Assembly (NCBI GenBank): GCA_019915015.1
Contig: JAHBBC010000002.1
Location: forward strand, 2,480,001 to 2,544,000
Direction of reading: 5' to 3'
From: Auriscalpium vulgare
Taxonomy: Eukaryota; Basidiomycota; Agaricomycetes; Russulales; Auriscalpiaceae
DNA: 64,000 nt
Shown here: piece by piece, positions 46,301 to 57,400 of the stretch
How the letters are laid out: each line of letters opens with the position of its first letter
Numbering within the stretch: position 1 is the first letter of the stretch
Position numbers and translations under genes: made by a program
The notes under the pieces: generated by a model
What the model was told of the DNA's origin: nothing
The model's input: only the letters and a program-made list of their open reading frames with translations
Database searches by the model: none

Positions 46301-47175
46301 ACATGTCCGCACTCGCAGTAGTTGACGTTGACTTCATGTATGCCGCTCACGTTGATGACGACGAGTGGGGCCTTCCGTTCGTGTGGCGAGGGGCACGGTA
46401 AACCATCATGACCAAGCTGTACACGTAGCCCGAGCTGCTGCAACGCGACACACTCGAAGAAGTGACCGTTCCACTTCTTGGAACGTTCGATGGATCAGCA
46501 ATTGCTAGATAATAGACGAAAGACGGGACATACCTGGATGCGATGCAACGGATGCGTCGCATGCGCGCTCACCGTACAGTCCGCGCACATCAAAACGCCT
46601 CCTGTGCACGACTCGCACCGAAACTCGCCGACGCTGGACGCCCCGCCCTCTTTGCCGTTGCACCCAAGACACATTGGCAGGTCCGTGTGGTCGCCGAGAC
46701 CGTCGAGCCGTATCATTTCGTCGAGATAAATATCGCGCAAGGGTAGCCAGTCCCTCACGGGATTGCCTGATGCCTGGGTGACATGAGGCATGTTCTGCGA
46801 GAGGAATGTATGATAACGTACCTGCTTAGCACGTTTGCGGCGCTGTTTGGGCGCAGGTGGCAGTGGCTCGGCGAGATCGACGTTGTAGTCCGGCTGACAG
46901 TCGGTGAGCGGGGCGTCCTCGACCATTGGACCCGCCGCAGGCTCTTCTGAAGGAGGAAGATCGATGTCGTCTATGTATGTTGCCGTAGACTGCGCAACCC
47001 GTTGGCGACCCTGCAGCGTTCGCCGCACAGTGAGGTCGACATGTCTGCTTCGGGCCGCGGTGCGCCTGTTGTTGTTTGTGGTCTTATACACGTACGTCGG
47101 GGCTTCAGATGTGGACGGCTCATCGTCGCTCAAGCCGGAGATCGTTGCAAAAGGTAGTTTTCTCTTGGGAGGCAT
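43358..47175 (-). CDS. KDZ transposase with CxC2 cysteine cluster (KDZ2)
   Basis: Ten exons join without a frame error: 47175-46534, 46476-46108, 46048-45855, 45798-45490, 45440-45040, 44990-44814, 44763-44631, 44581-44263, 44213-43856 and 43806-43358, giving 1116 residues. The N-terminus is basic and low complexity (PPKRKLPF, QRRKRAKQ). The cysteine cluster is CLGCNG...FRCESC.GGVLMCADC...AHATHPLHRIQ, followed by NYCECG and CPLCPRPG. The transposase core has LFLAMDANFKLKLK, CYISYDIACSFH, IPKFHLLAHGASCQG and the GMGRAHGEGIEGGWAELN segment. The C-terminal half is helical with VDWATSRARYLRWDEEL, ending in an acidic Ser-rich tail. Residues match those conserved in KDZ transposases, so it is probably active. 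Confidence 0.88.
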
Positions 47176-47413
47176 GACAAGGAAAGAGACGCTCGTTGCA
47201 CAGAGGTAAGGGAGGGTAAGGGCGACTCGACGCGCGTCGCGCGCGTCTAACGGCCCGGTCCGACTCTGGCAGTTTCCGACACGCGCCCAAGCACTCGACA
47301 CACATTCAAAGACAACATAGGCACAGTGTACCAGAGCTGCATCACATTGCAGCATAATAGAGACATGGAACATTGTAGTTAAAACCCGAATACCTGCCTG
47401 AATTTGCGCGTGT

Positions 47414-48048
47414 TTACCCTGTAGATGATTGACAGTTAGTATGCTTTCGCATCTCGAGCGACGGTACGATATCCAACGTACCTGCGCCCGCCCCAGATGA
47501 GAGCATTCTCCCATGCAGCACAAGCATCAACATGAACGCCTTGCTCAGCGAACTCGAGTAGCTGCGCGTATCCCGCGACAAGACGACGATGGCGGTGAAC
47601 CTCTTCAGCATCAGCATTCGCACCATCTGTGGACGCCTTCGCAGTTGCTAGACTGTTGTCGAGCAGCTTACGAAAGGCTGGCGGGGCGTCTCGGGCCCAA
47701 TGATTGGTGCCATGTTCAATGAGGGACCACTTGAGCTCTTCACAAGCGCTGAGCGCTGCACTCTCTTCGGCAGCCATCGCTGGGGTCCTCATAGGATCGC
47801 AGCTTAAATGCTGCCGTACAACGAAAGAGTTCTTGTATGGGCTGATGTTTGCGCATGTCTCAGAATGTATCAGTGAGGAAGACATAGAATACGCACATGT
47901 GGGTGCCGTCGACAATCTCAGCGCGCTTGCTCTCCTCCCTTTCTCGTGCAGCTTTTCCCACTTTGCGACGTCCGATACGATGAACAAAGTTATACCGTTG
48001 TTGATACTGGGTGCGAGTAGCACGACCTCTAGCAGAAGATGTGCGCAA
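47414..48048 (-). CDS. Unrecognised minus-strand coding region in KDZ2
   Basis: Frame segments look coding but exon limits are uncertain. One, near 48040-47880, is basic (RTQYQQRYNFVHRIGRRKVG). The next (47830-47490) reads FVVRQHLSCDP...LIEHGTNHWARDAPPAFRKLL and ends at GCAG/GTACGT, with a CTAAC branch-point-like word and CTACAG at 47421-47416. Part of it could continue upstream to 48445. There is no family likeness that I can name. It lies just upstream of the transposase start on the same strand, so it may also be part of that transcript. Confidence 0.35.
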
Positions 48049-48049
48049 T

Positions 48050-48582
48050 GTTCATGTCAGACGTGACCCGCACTCCGATGAAAATCACATACTTTGCCGA
48101 ATCTGGGGCCATGACAGACACGTCTTGCACACAGAGGGACCTGTAGCAAGCAGTGTGCGTGCGGAGCTGATAGAATGCGGGAGAGAGGAGGAGTGTCAGG
48201 CGATGCGTCCGAATCGAATGTGCAAGTCTCAAGAGACAAGTTCGCCGTGCATCAGCCACTTGCCCTGTTGGGTCACTGGCACTGCAGACCTTGAGTGGGT
48301 TCTGCATGCAATTGGTTCCTCCCTCTCCGCCAGATATTTTGACAGCTTCGAGGGGCATACATATGGAGCACTTCTGTGAGCTTTGGATGTTATCGAGTAG
48401 CTCGATGCCGAAAGATCGTGTTGTCAGCGTGAAACTTTGCCACATAGTAGATACTCGTGCCCGTGAAAAATCAAGCTACACATATTTGATTCACTCGTAT
48501 CTTCTCAACAGTCCGCTAGATTTCGATATGAAGACAACCGAGCGCGCGATGGCATTAAATTCGAGCACAGTATATACAGACA
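48050..48582. other. No firm feature
   Basis: Between the unrecognised ORF group and the end of the RNase H1 N-domain gene. Only a weak minus-strand frame (48029-48445), possibly a first exon of the ORF group. Confidence 0.35.
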
Positions 48583-49518
48583 TCAACCGGTGTAACCATT
48601 GAGGGCCAGCCAGGCCTCCGCCTCCTCAACCGTCCTGAACCCGAATCCAACGCCGTTCGGGAAGCCTTTGACTTGCTCGTCGCAGTCGGCACTAGATAGA
48701 AGACCGCATGTGAGTGCGCAGCAAGACATGAGTACGCAGGAATCACTCACGATGAGAAGAACAGGCCAGTACAGCGGCCCCGCAGAATGGCATAGACCGG
48801 CCAGCCGCCGCGTGGTGGCCCTCCACGCCTGAGCGGCCGTTTGACCACCGGCGGGTTAGCGGCGTGCGAGGCGCGTGCGGCGGCCTCAGCCGCCTCGGCG
48901 CGATCAATGTCCGACCATGTCTGCACGTCGTCCTCCCATGGTCCCCACTTGTCCGCATCGTCCAACAAAGCCCATGATCCGAGTTCAACGTCCCAGGCCA
49001 CGCCGGAGACGGGAGGGGCCGGAGAAGATGGTGCCGGGGGAGATGGTGCCTTTCTGGGGGAGGTAGATCTCGTGGCCAAGATCGGGGGAGTGTACGGGGG
49101 CGGTACAGCGGATGAGGGCGGGGCTTCGGTCAGGTTGAGGCCAGAAACGAGGTCGATGAGCTCGTTGGTGGTGCGCGCGCCCTCGACCGCATTGTTTGCG
49201 GAGGTGTACGTCGGGAACTTGGCGAATCCGATATCGGGGAAGCGCTGCTGGAGAGCCTTGACTGTGCTCCTGCGCACAGACATCAGTAAGAGGCGGAGAG
49301 ACAAAGCAGTAAACCACGGAATGCGTACCAGTCGGTGTACACACCTGCAAACTGGGTGGTCGTTACCCCGTAATATTTCGTCGTCCCGCTCACTGGTCCG
49401 GTCACATAGCCCGGGAGTTGCGCACGCGTCTGAGCTACAAGGACAAAAGGATCAGCCGACGACGCCGAAAATCATCACCATTGTACTTACAATGGCTGGG
49501 AGAGGCAGGGTGCTGCAT
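48583..49518 (-). CDS. Protein with two RNase H1 N-terminal (viroplasmin-like) domains
   Basis: Exons 49518-49491, 49434-49329, 49269-48751 and 48691-48583 join without a frame error and give 253 residues. Domain 1 (about residues 24-70): KYYGVTTTQFAGVYTDWSTV...GFAKFPTYTSANNAVE. Domain 2 (about 200-250): WPVYAILRGRCTGLFFS, CDEQVKGFPN, FRTVEEAEAWL. This is the pattern of the small RNase H1 N-terminal domain, which binds RNA/DNA hybrids (Y.V..G...GV...W......V.GFP......F.....A). No RNase H catalytic domain is present. A Pro/Ser-rich linker joins the domains. It starts 206 bp from, and points away from, the companion gene, so they may share a promoter. A role with nucleic acid during transposition is inference. 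Confidence 0.75.
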
Positions 49519-49723
49519 GATGGAGGGAGATTGCGGGTGCGGGTGTTGCGATTTCGGGATTTATGGGACCGATCACTTTGGAGGTCCGATGATGGCCCCG
49601 GTTATTTGGCTTTGTAGCGAGCTTGCAGGCAGGCGAATGCCGCTATGCTGCTATAGCAGTCGCTGTAAATATGAGACTGGCAGCCCCCCGCGTTGTTAAT
49701 ATTTTCTTCTCCCACTCTACCAG

Positions 49724-52700
49724 ATGGCGTGGACAACGGGTGAGCAATCAGATTACCTTCTCACGTGGGTACAACAGTACCTCGACGCACAGGCCACCGG
49801 CGACTTCGCCGTCTTCTGGCCAAGACTATACACCGCCTTCTTCGGAAAATGGCCCGCCCTCGACGACCTTGGTAATCCCGGAAGCAAGGGGAACCCAAAC
49901 ACACGCACGGTGAGCGATGCACTTGCACACATTGGATACTTTCACTTACCAACTCGTGGCCTACCCTAGCGGCTGCACCAGTGGTTCTACAACCGCACGC
50001 GCGCTGGAGCTAGTGCCTCGTCATCGTCAACTTCGGGTGCTGCAGGGGGCAAGAAGTCAAAGAAAGTCTTGAAGTTCGGACACACACGCAAATGGGCGCC
50101 GCACGAGGCGTACATCAGCCTCTACTACTACGATGAGTCGACGGGTGTCAAGGCGGCGATCGAGGACGCGTACACGAAATACAAGGACGCTCTTCCTCCT
50201 GGGCAGAAGGCGCAGGCTTTCCTCCCGTTCTTGAATCAAGAGGCGAAGCGGAGGCTGGAAGCCGCGGATGCCGACGTCAAGGCTGCCGTTGCGGCGGTCC
50301 AGGTCCGTGGGCCGCAGGATGTCGAGGAGGACGAAGAAGACAAGGACCTCCCCAGCGAGCTCAGAGCGCAACGCGCCACAGCGCGCGCCTACCAAACGTA
50401 CGTCGGCAGTCAATTCCAACGCAACACTATTGACCAAATGTAATCCTTCAGAGCGATTGATCGCCTTCCAACGACCCTTTTGAAGGTCGTTGATGAGCTT
50501 TTGAAGCAAACGGGGTGGGTCGGGACGATCATTGTCGGAGGCCCGAAGCCATCTGACGGCGGTCGCATCGCCTCGTTTTCGTAAGCCGTTTCTCCTTAGT
50601 TTGTGATACAAAACTCACCACTTTCAAGGGTGAACTCCACGTTGGCAGATGGGCGGAGTTTCAGCACGGGTTATCCAGATTTCAAGAAGAATGTCCAGGA
50701 GCCATTCCGCGAGTACCTGAGGGCTATATACCGTGAGTCGCGCGTTCCTCATGTGCCAATGTCCAATACTTACCTCTTGTGCAGCTCCTTCCGTGTGCCA
50801 GGAACGTTCCTTACTACCTGCTGATCGCGCTGTTGCGTCTGTGTCCGCTTCGCCGGCTCCATCCACGTTGGTGGCGTCGCCGGCTCCCTCGACATTGGAC
50901 GAGTCCGCCAAGACCGGGGCACTGCATATGGACCCTCTACCACAGCAAGAAGAACCCATCAGCGCACGGCTGTCGTCAACAGAGGACGATGACGAAGATG
51001 AAGATGACGAAACGGACGACGAGCCTGACCATGTCGAAATCAGCAAGCGGCAACGGGAAGCCAACATTGCACGCAACAAAGCGATGATCGAGTCGCTTGG
51101 AATCATGATGGGTGCGACGACATTGTTCCCAGTCGAGCCAGCAGTGAAGAAGACTCGGAAGAGGAGACCTAAGGGCGAGCAGCCTGTGCGCAAGTCAACG
51201 CGTGGCGGCGGCGCCTCTATTGGCGGTTCCTCTCTTTCACCGACTCCCACCACATCGTCGACACCACTCCCGCTCCTCAACAACCCAGAACATAGCGTTG
51301 CGTCGGCCGTAGAACAAGGTGCGTCCGTATCACTGTGGTGCTGGCGCATATCTAATCTTTGTTCTTAGTTGTCACGGCAAATGGATCAACAGTCGTAGTC
51401 GACACCACCCCTCCTACGAACCCTTCCTCTCTCGTCGTCCATCCGTCTGGCGCTGTGGACTCCAGAGCTCAGCTCACGGCCTATCCAACAACATCCACGC
51501 ACGACCAAGGAGGCCAGTCATGGCCAGCGGGAACCATCGACCCCCGCGTTTTGTCTCTCAACTACAACGAGACTGTGAACGCGCGCAATGTCACCGACGA
51601 CGATACACTCAATACCACTCAAGAGACGTCGTTCATTGCCAGAGGTTCAAACTCCACGGTGCCAGCTGTCTCGATGCCCGCCACCTTCATCACGCCAGCC
51701 ACGTCACCACTTGTCACCTCGACCCCTCCCGTGTCTACAGGCCTTCCTCCCCACGCTGTCTCAGCCCCCATCCCTGCAGCGGTAACGACGGGAGCAGCGG
51801 CGCTATCCCCCGTCCCCGTTCCCGTGATCACAGCGGTGCCCTCTGTCGCCCACGCGCCGTCTGTCGCTCCGCCACTGTCCGTCGCCCCCGCGCCGTCCGT
51901 CGCTCCGCCACCGTCCGTCGCTCCGCCACCGTCCGTCGCCCCCGCGCCCTTCGTCGCTCCCGCGCCCTTCGTCGCTCCCGCGCCCTTCGTCGCTCCCGCG
52001 CCCTTCGTCGCTCCCGTGCCCTTCGTCGCTCCCGTGCCCTTCGTCGCTCCCGTGCCCTTCGTCGCTCCCGCGCCCTCCGCGCCCTCCACCGCCTCCGTCG
52101 CGTCCACAGAACTCGCAGAAGTCGACCAGTCAGCGGTGTTTCCGGCCTGGCTGTCGGCGGATCGCGCCTATCTCGAAGGGGCCTGCGACACAGAAGACTG
52201 GGCGCGAGTGGTCACGAATTGGTGCCGCTTGGAGGCAAGGCTTGGCGTGTCCGCCGACGTGCGTGCTGGGTTTCATTGTCCATGGCTCAATCTAACTGTC
52301 TCTTCTGCAGGCTCGAGGAAAGAAGGTCCAGTTGTCAACGACGGACCGGCCCGGGCAAATTGCGCACTGGACAAATCGCGGCCGACATTTCGACAAGCCT
52401 GCCGTGATTGAGGACACCGCGGAGTTTGCGGAGTCATGGCGCCAATGGTGGACGCACCTGCAGCCGGAGTGGAGGGTCGGTGCTTGGCCGCTTCGACGCA
52501 CCGGCGCGCGGGAAGATGAAGGCTGGGTGGAGCTGCGCAAAGGGGGTAGGAACGGCTTCGAGATGATATTGGTGAGTATGTCATGGTGGTTCTCGGTCGC
52601 TGAACCTGGTGCGGAGCGCAACGAGTGGGAGTCGGCCCTGGAGGACGTCGACTGGGTGTTGCAGCAGATGCTTACGGGTCTCGGCTCGGCGAAGCGTGCC

Positions 52701-52799
52701 CTGGAGAACACGCCGCATGAGCGTGATGTAAAGCGGTGCGTACTGTCGTCCTTTGAATCCCTCTCCTGCTAACAACATTACAGTCATCGGTCGTCTTAG
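49724..52799 (+). CDS. KDZ companion protein, KDZ2 copy
   Basis: Exons 49724-49909, 49970-50397, 50452-50580, 50629-50732, 50785-51318, 51369-52258, 52311-52735 and 52784-52799 join without a frame error and give 903 residues. N-terminus: GEQSDYLLTWVQQYL...FWPRLYTAFFGKWP, then LHQWFYNRTR after the first intron, a charged helical middle, the short segment VDELLKQTGWVGTIIVGGP, an acidic stretch, RKSTRGG, and a Pro/Ala/Val repeat tract. Unlike the KDZ1 copy it continues with a Trp-rich C-terminal region: AVFPAWLSADRAYLEG, LSTTDRPGQIAHWT.RGR, SWRQWWTHLQPEWR. Introns 1-3 fall at the same places and phases as in KDZ1. No known domain was identified. Divergent from the transposase, as in KDZ1. Confidence 0.8.
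51846..52080 (+). repeat. Coding minisatellite in the companion gene
   Basis: An 18-bp unit repeated about 12 times, encoding A-P-(S/F)-V-A-P. It lengthens the disordered linker of the KDZ2 companion. The frame is kept because 18 is a multiple of three. Confidence 0.85.
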
Positions 52800-53070
52800 G
52801 AGAGCACTCGTCGCTCGGTCGTCAATCGGTTCAACCCGCCGCCCGCCCTCCATATATCAATTATACCTACGTCTAGAATATGCAATGAAATTGTTGGCCT
52901 CTTATATGATTGACAAATGAGAAAAGAGTGACTTGTGGAGGGCAACACGAGGCAGAGAGGTGCACGAAGCTTACAGCTCGGACACCACAATATTTTTCAC
53001 AAGTCGCGGCATCACGTGACCCAGGCAGAGTCTTCGTGAAGTGAAGTCGGACGCAAAGGTCACAAATACG
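52800..53070. other. Companion gene 3' region
   Basis: Between the companion stop and the right array. No feature seen apart from AT-rich sequence typical of a 3' end. Confidence 0.35.
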
Positions 53071-53620
53071 GCCAGGCACGTAGGGAGCGTAGCACGCTGT
53101 AAATACAGCGATTCTGCGGGCGCGCACGCACCTGTAAAAACAGCCAGGCACGCAGGGAGCGTGGCGCGCTGTAAATACAGCGATTCTGCGGGCCCGCACG
53201 CACCTGTAAATACAGCCAGGCACGCTGGGAGCGTAGCGCGCTGTAAATACAGCGATTCTGCGGGCCCGCACGCACCTGTAAATACAGCCAGGCACGCTGG
53301 GAGCGTAGCGCGCTGTAAATACAGCGATTCTGCGGGCCCGCACGAACCTGTAAAAACAGCCAGGCACGCAGGGAGCGTGGCGCGCTGTAAATACAGCGAT
53401 TCTGCGGGCCCGCACGCACCTGTAAATACAGCCAGGCACGCTGGGAGCGTAGCGCGCTGTAAATACAGCGATTCTGCGGGCCCGCACGAACCTGTAAAAA
53501 CAGCCAGGCACGCAGGGAGCGTGGCGCGCTGTAAATACAGCGATTCTGCGGGCCCGCACGCACCTGTAAATACAGCCAGGCACGCTGGGAGCGTAGCGCG
53601 CTGTAAATACAGCCGCTGGC
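53071..53620. repeat. KDZ2 right subterminal palindrome array
   Basis: A 72-bp unit starting GCCAGGCACG at 53071, 53143, 53215 and onward, nearly eight copies. Each unit has two CTGTAA(A)TACAG-type near-palindromes and GCGGGCCCGC. The word CTGTAAATACAG is related to TGTAATTACA of the left array, which ties both ends to one element. The ORFs read through it on both strands are artefacts of the repeat. Confidence 0.85.
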
Positions 53621-53759
53621 TGCAAGAGCATTGTTGTATTACAGCCGTGCTAATAACAGGCACATTGTAAATACAGGCTGTAATACTACTGCCATTGCTA
53701 GAACCACAGCCTGTACATTACTATTGCAGCGCTTTTGTTACAATAACAACAGCTAGGGC

Positions 53760-54400
53760 CCGAGTTGCAGCCATATCCGTGCGCGCCCGCTGAATAACCG
53801 ACATGCTGCCAGATCTTCACAGCTGACGACTTGCCCACGCGGATGTATGCACCGTGCTCATCTCCTGGAACCCCCGCAACACCTCCACGTCGACCCGGGG
53901 GGTCCAGCGCGGCCAGCGGCGCGCGAGCGCGCAGAACATGGCCGCACGATGACGGAGTCAGGACGGCGGACAGGGCGCTGCCCTGGGGCTGCGGGCGGAG
54001 CGAGGATGTGCAGAGGGGCCGTGCGCAGCGTCTTGAAGCGTCGGCGGGCGCCGCAGACGCGCTTTGGACGTGCGCGCACGTTTCCGAAGCACGCTCCACC
54101 GGATTGGCCTTTTCCAGACGGCGTCCAGCCCCAATAGAACGGCAGAGGTGGCGTCTAGGGGTGGAGGGCAGCAGCGGGCACTGCACACCCCTACTAGCAC
54201 CCCCGCAACTCCTCCGCATTGACTTGGCGGCTCCAGCGCGGCCGGCGGCGCGCGGGCGCGAAGATCGTGGCCGCAAGATGACGGCGTCAGGACGGCGGAC
54301 AGGCCACTGCCCTGGGGCTGCGGGCAGCGCGAGGATGTGCAGAGGGGCCGTGTGCAGCATCTTGAAGCGTTGGCGGGGGCCGCAGACGTGCTTTTAAAAA
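53760..54400. repeat. GC-rich block beside KDZ2, right
   Basis: Two successive copies (53785-54135 and 54170-54400) of the segment found at 41915-42240, same orientation, sharing GCTGCCCTGGGGCTGCGGG, AGAGGGGCCG and TCTTGA-AGCGT.GGCGGG. Not coding in my view. Confidence 0.7.
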
Positions 54401-57400
54401 GAGCAGCGGACCTGGCGAGCGGAGGGTGACGGTCTGGACGCACGCGCGCACGAAGCGGCACGTCAGCGCAACACAGTAACACACAAGGCAGCACGTACGT
54501 GCATAGGCGATCACAGGAAGGTCTGGAAAACGCAAGCTCGAGGTAAGCACACGGGTTCAGATCAAGGATGTCGCACATACCTTTGACAACCGATGCGCAC
54601 AGCAGGCACCGGCAGACAGCGAACATGCCGCGCGCAGCGCACGAGGTGCACGATGACGGCTCGGCCTGTATCACAAAGGTAAGCACATTGTCTCATATCA
54701 ACAGACCTCGCACATACCTGACGCTGAACGCGCACAGTACGACAACGACGATCATGGCGTAGTGCCACGACGAAGAGGGCGAGAGAGGGGGACACGAGAG
54801 GCCAACGGTCGCTGCAGCCCATGACTGTAGGTGAGATATGTTCCCACGATCCCATATGAGCACGCACTGATCCTTGATTGATAAGCACCTCGCGCTTTCT
54901 CTACCTTCCCCTTCCACAACTGTGCTTCCTTCCCTGCAACTCTCCTTGATCTCTGTTGTCTCGTCAAGGTTTCGTTCTGCTGTCATTCAGTACGTTGTCA
55001 TTCAGTACGTGTCTGTGTGTTTATCATCAATGATTTGGTCTCACGCACGCCTTTATCCAGCTCCCTCAGATCCTCGTCTTCATGCTATATCTTTGATGAT
55101 CAGTGTCATTGGGCGTCGGAGCTGGTCTGGAAATGCAAGTGGGTGCGCCCCATCGCATTCAATGAAGGTGCGTCTGATTCCTTTCCGCATACGACACCGA
55201 GCACCTGCAAGACCGAGCGCTCGAGGACCTACCTACCTCCCGACACACTGCCCCTTTCCCTCATCAACAAGTCATCATTCAAGTCACACGAGCGCGTTCG
55301 CGCCCTGGCTGCGACCACACTCGACTTGTTGTCTGTGTGTTAGCAAAAGGGTGCCCGTGTCTTGTTCCTGCGCACCAAGATCCGTCGCGGCACCTGCTCC
55401 CCGTGCCGATCTCCCATCCACTGTGACAAGCCTCCTTTATTCAAGACGTGCCGCTTCAACATAATGTTCGGTCCTGCAACGTGTGGCTTTGTAAGTAGCT
55501 TGTCTTCATGTTCCGGGCTCGGGCTTACCCAACATTTCGTCCAGCTCGCTCTGTGGTTCTCTGCATTCGTGAACGGCGCAAGTAAGCTATCTATTTGTAT
55601 CATACTCTCATCAATATTGCCTGACATACGTGATCCCTCTCGCTGCAGGACCTGCAAGGGCGAACAAATGGCTCAGTTCCTATCTTGGCAGCGGAGCTCG
55701 CTTCGGCAACACATGATCAGCACCGCCCATCAGAGCCTACCTCCCGTCCCTCCACGGCCGATGTCGCCTTCCTGCATCTCAAACACCACCGCGCGGGCTT
55801 GCTGGCGGGGTTACTCGCAGCAGTCACTCACCACGGCATCTCCCATGCCTTGCGCTGGTGCGCTGGGATCTTTCAATCCAATCTAGGTCGCCGGGACGCG
55901 TTCAAATTCGGAGGTCGTGCAGCAACCGGTGCTTAACGCTCACATCCGCTAATCAAGCGCTGCAACCCTGCGCGCTTTGATCACACCCCGTGCGTCGGCA
56001 TGGCAATATTTCAAGTCGACACAACACCGCTGGACGCCTCGCAGCGTGGCCTTTGTGCTGCGACTTGGACAGCTGCTATCTTCGGTGCCGCTGTGTTTGT
56101 TGCAACATCCGCCGCGGCACAAGTGTGCGGACTCGCTTGGACGTGCTTGGCTGGTACGTTGTCTGTTTTTCCCACTGTTTCTTTGGCTTACCTATTCTTT
56201 GTCTCCCAGCACGCCGTTGCCGCACATGCACCGCGTGGTCCGGACCCTTCCAACCCGAAGCGCGACCTCCTCACTGCACCTATACGACGAGCACGGACGC
56301 AACAGCCACGCTTGCCTCGCGCAGGCCCAACTGTGCCGTGCACAAGGGCTTGGCGGCGCATGCGCGACACGGACGATGCCCTCAATGTGGTCAAATTGTA
56401 GGCGCGCGTTGTCAAGTGACGTCGCTTCAACACGCACCAACCATTGCTTGGGAAAAGTGAGTTGTACCTCTGAGCAGTATCCTTCAGAATCTCACCGGCT
56501 ATCGCGCAGGTACCCATGCCCTCCAGCCCAAGTCACTTTGCGAAGACATGAAGACGGATGGGGACTTGCATTCCTGCAGACTGCGTGGAGCGGAATGACG
56601 TCACTTCAACATGCACTGCTGTGTGCATCCGAAAAGTGCGTCATACCTCGGGCCGACTCCTTTTGAGGCCGGTGGTCGCATGGGCAACCGGGCGCGCGAC
56701 ATTGCGCGAGCTATGTTGGGTAAGCTCCTGTTCGCCATGCGTGCATCGTCCGCTCACAAGGCTCACAGGAACCGCCCGCGTGGCAGGTGCACCTTGTGCA
56801 CCAGCGTCGCGTCGGCACACGCGCTCGGACGTCTTAGGCCGCATGGCTCTGGATGACTTGTTTGCACCGCCACCCCACAGCGCATTCCTCCTGCCCATCC
56901 ACCGCTGATGTGCGGGCTTGATCGCGGTGTCGCTCTCGCCGCAATCCCGGACTCCCCCTCCACTGCCGGCGCTGCCCCGCAGGCCAGTGACGTTGACAGC
57001 ACGCCCATCAACCGCTCGAGGCGCCACCCGCCTCAGCACTGTTCTCGTCCTCACTGCAGGCATCTACTCACTTAACCTTCCCTCCACCATCTCCGCCACT
57101 GCAATAGTCGCCGCCTCCGGCCCTGCGATGGGTGTCGTCACCCTGACCAACTCCAGTGCCCGCACGGGGCGACCTCAAGCACAACCTCCACCTCCGCCTG
57201 CCAACCAGGGGCCTAGCGTTCACACGCACCCCGGACTTCTGCAAGCCTGCAAGCAGCACCACCTTCATCTTGAAGCCGGAGATGTTGCCACGCGCCTCTG
57301 CGCCTTCTTCCTCAATATTGCGCCATGCTCTGCCTAGCAGCCCCTGCGCATCAACGCCCGACAATCCGGACACTCATTGCGTGGACCGCAGTCACCACCC

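Larger units (their letters stand above)
41787..54400. mobile_element. KDZ transposon 2 (about 12.6 kb, ends approximate)
   Basis: Contains a KDZ transposase (minus), an unrecognised ORF group and an RNase H1 N-domain gene (minus), and a companion gene (plus), bounded on both sides by arrays of near-palindromic CTGTAANTACAG words and by copies of a GC-rich block (41915-42240; 53785-54135 and 54170-54400). The exact termini and a target duplication were not found. The GC-rich blocks are in direct orientation, so they are not simple terminal inverted repeats. Confidence 0.55.

Noticed and set aside
46744..46830. A very short (27-nt) intron GTACGT...CGCAG in the first KDZ2 transposase exon
   Set aside because: Too short to be spliced; the frame is open through it, so it was kept as exon.
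51319..52407. Arg/Ser-rich 362-residue ORF over the companion gene
   Set aside because: Shadow in another frame of the 18-bp Pro/Ala repeat; the companion frame has consistent splice sites and homology.
53071..53620. CRISPR-like spaced repeats
   Set aside because: Units are head-to-tail 72-bp copies with no unique spacers, in a eukaryotic genome.
52873..53670. Three overlapping repeat-protein ORFs of 167-252 residues on both strands
   Set aside because: The 72-bp unit is a multiple of three and is open in several frames; this is non-coding subterminal repeat.
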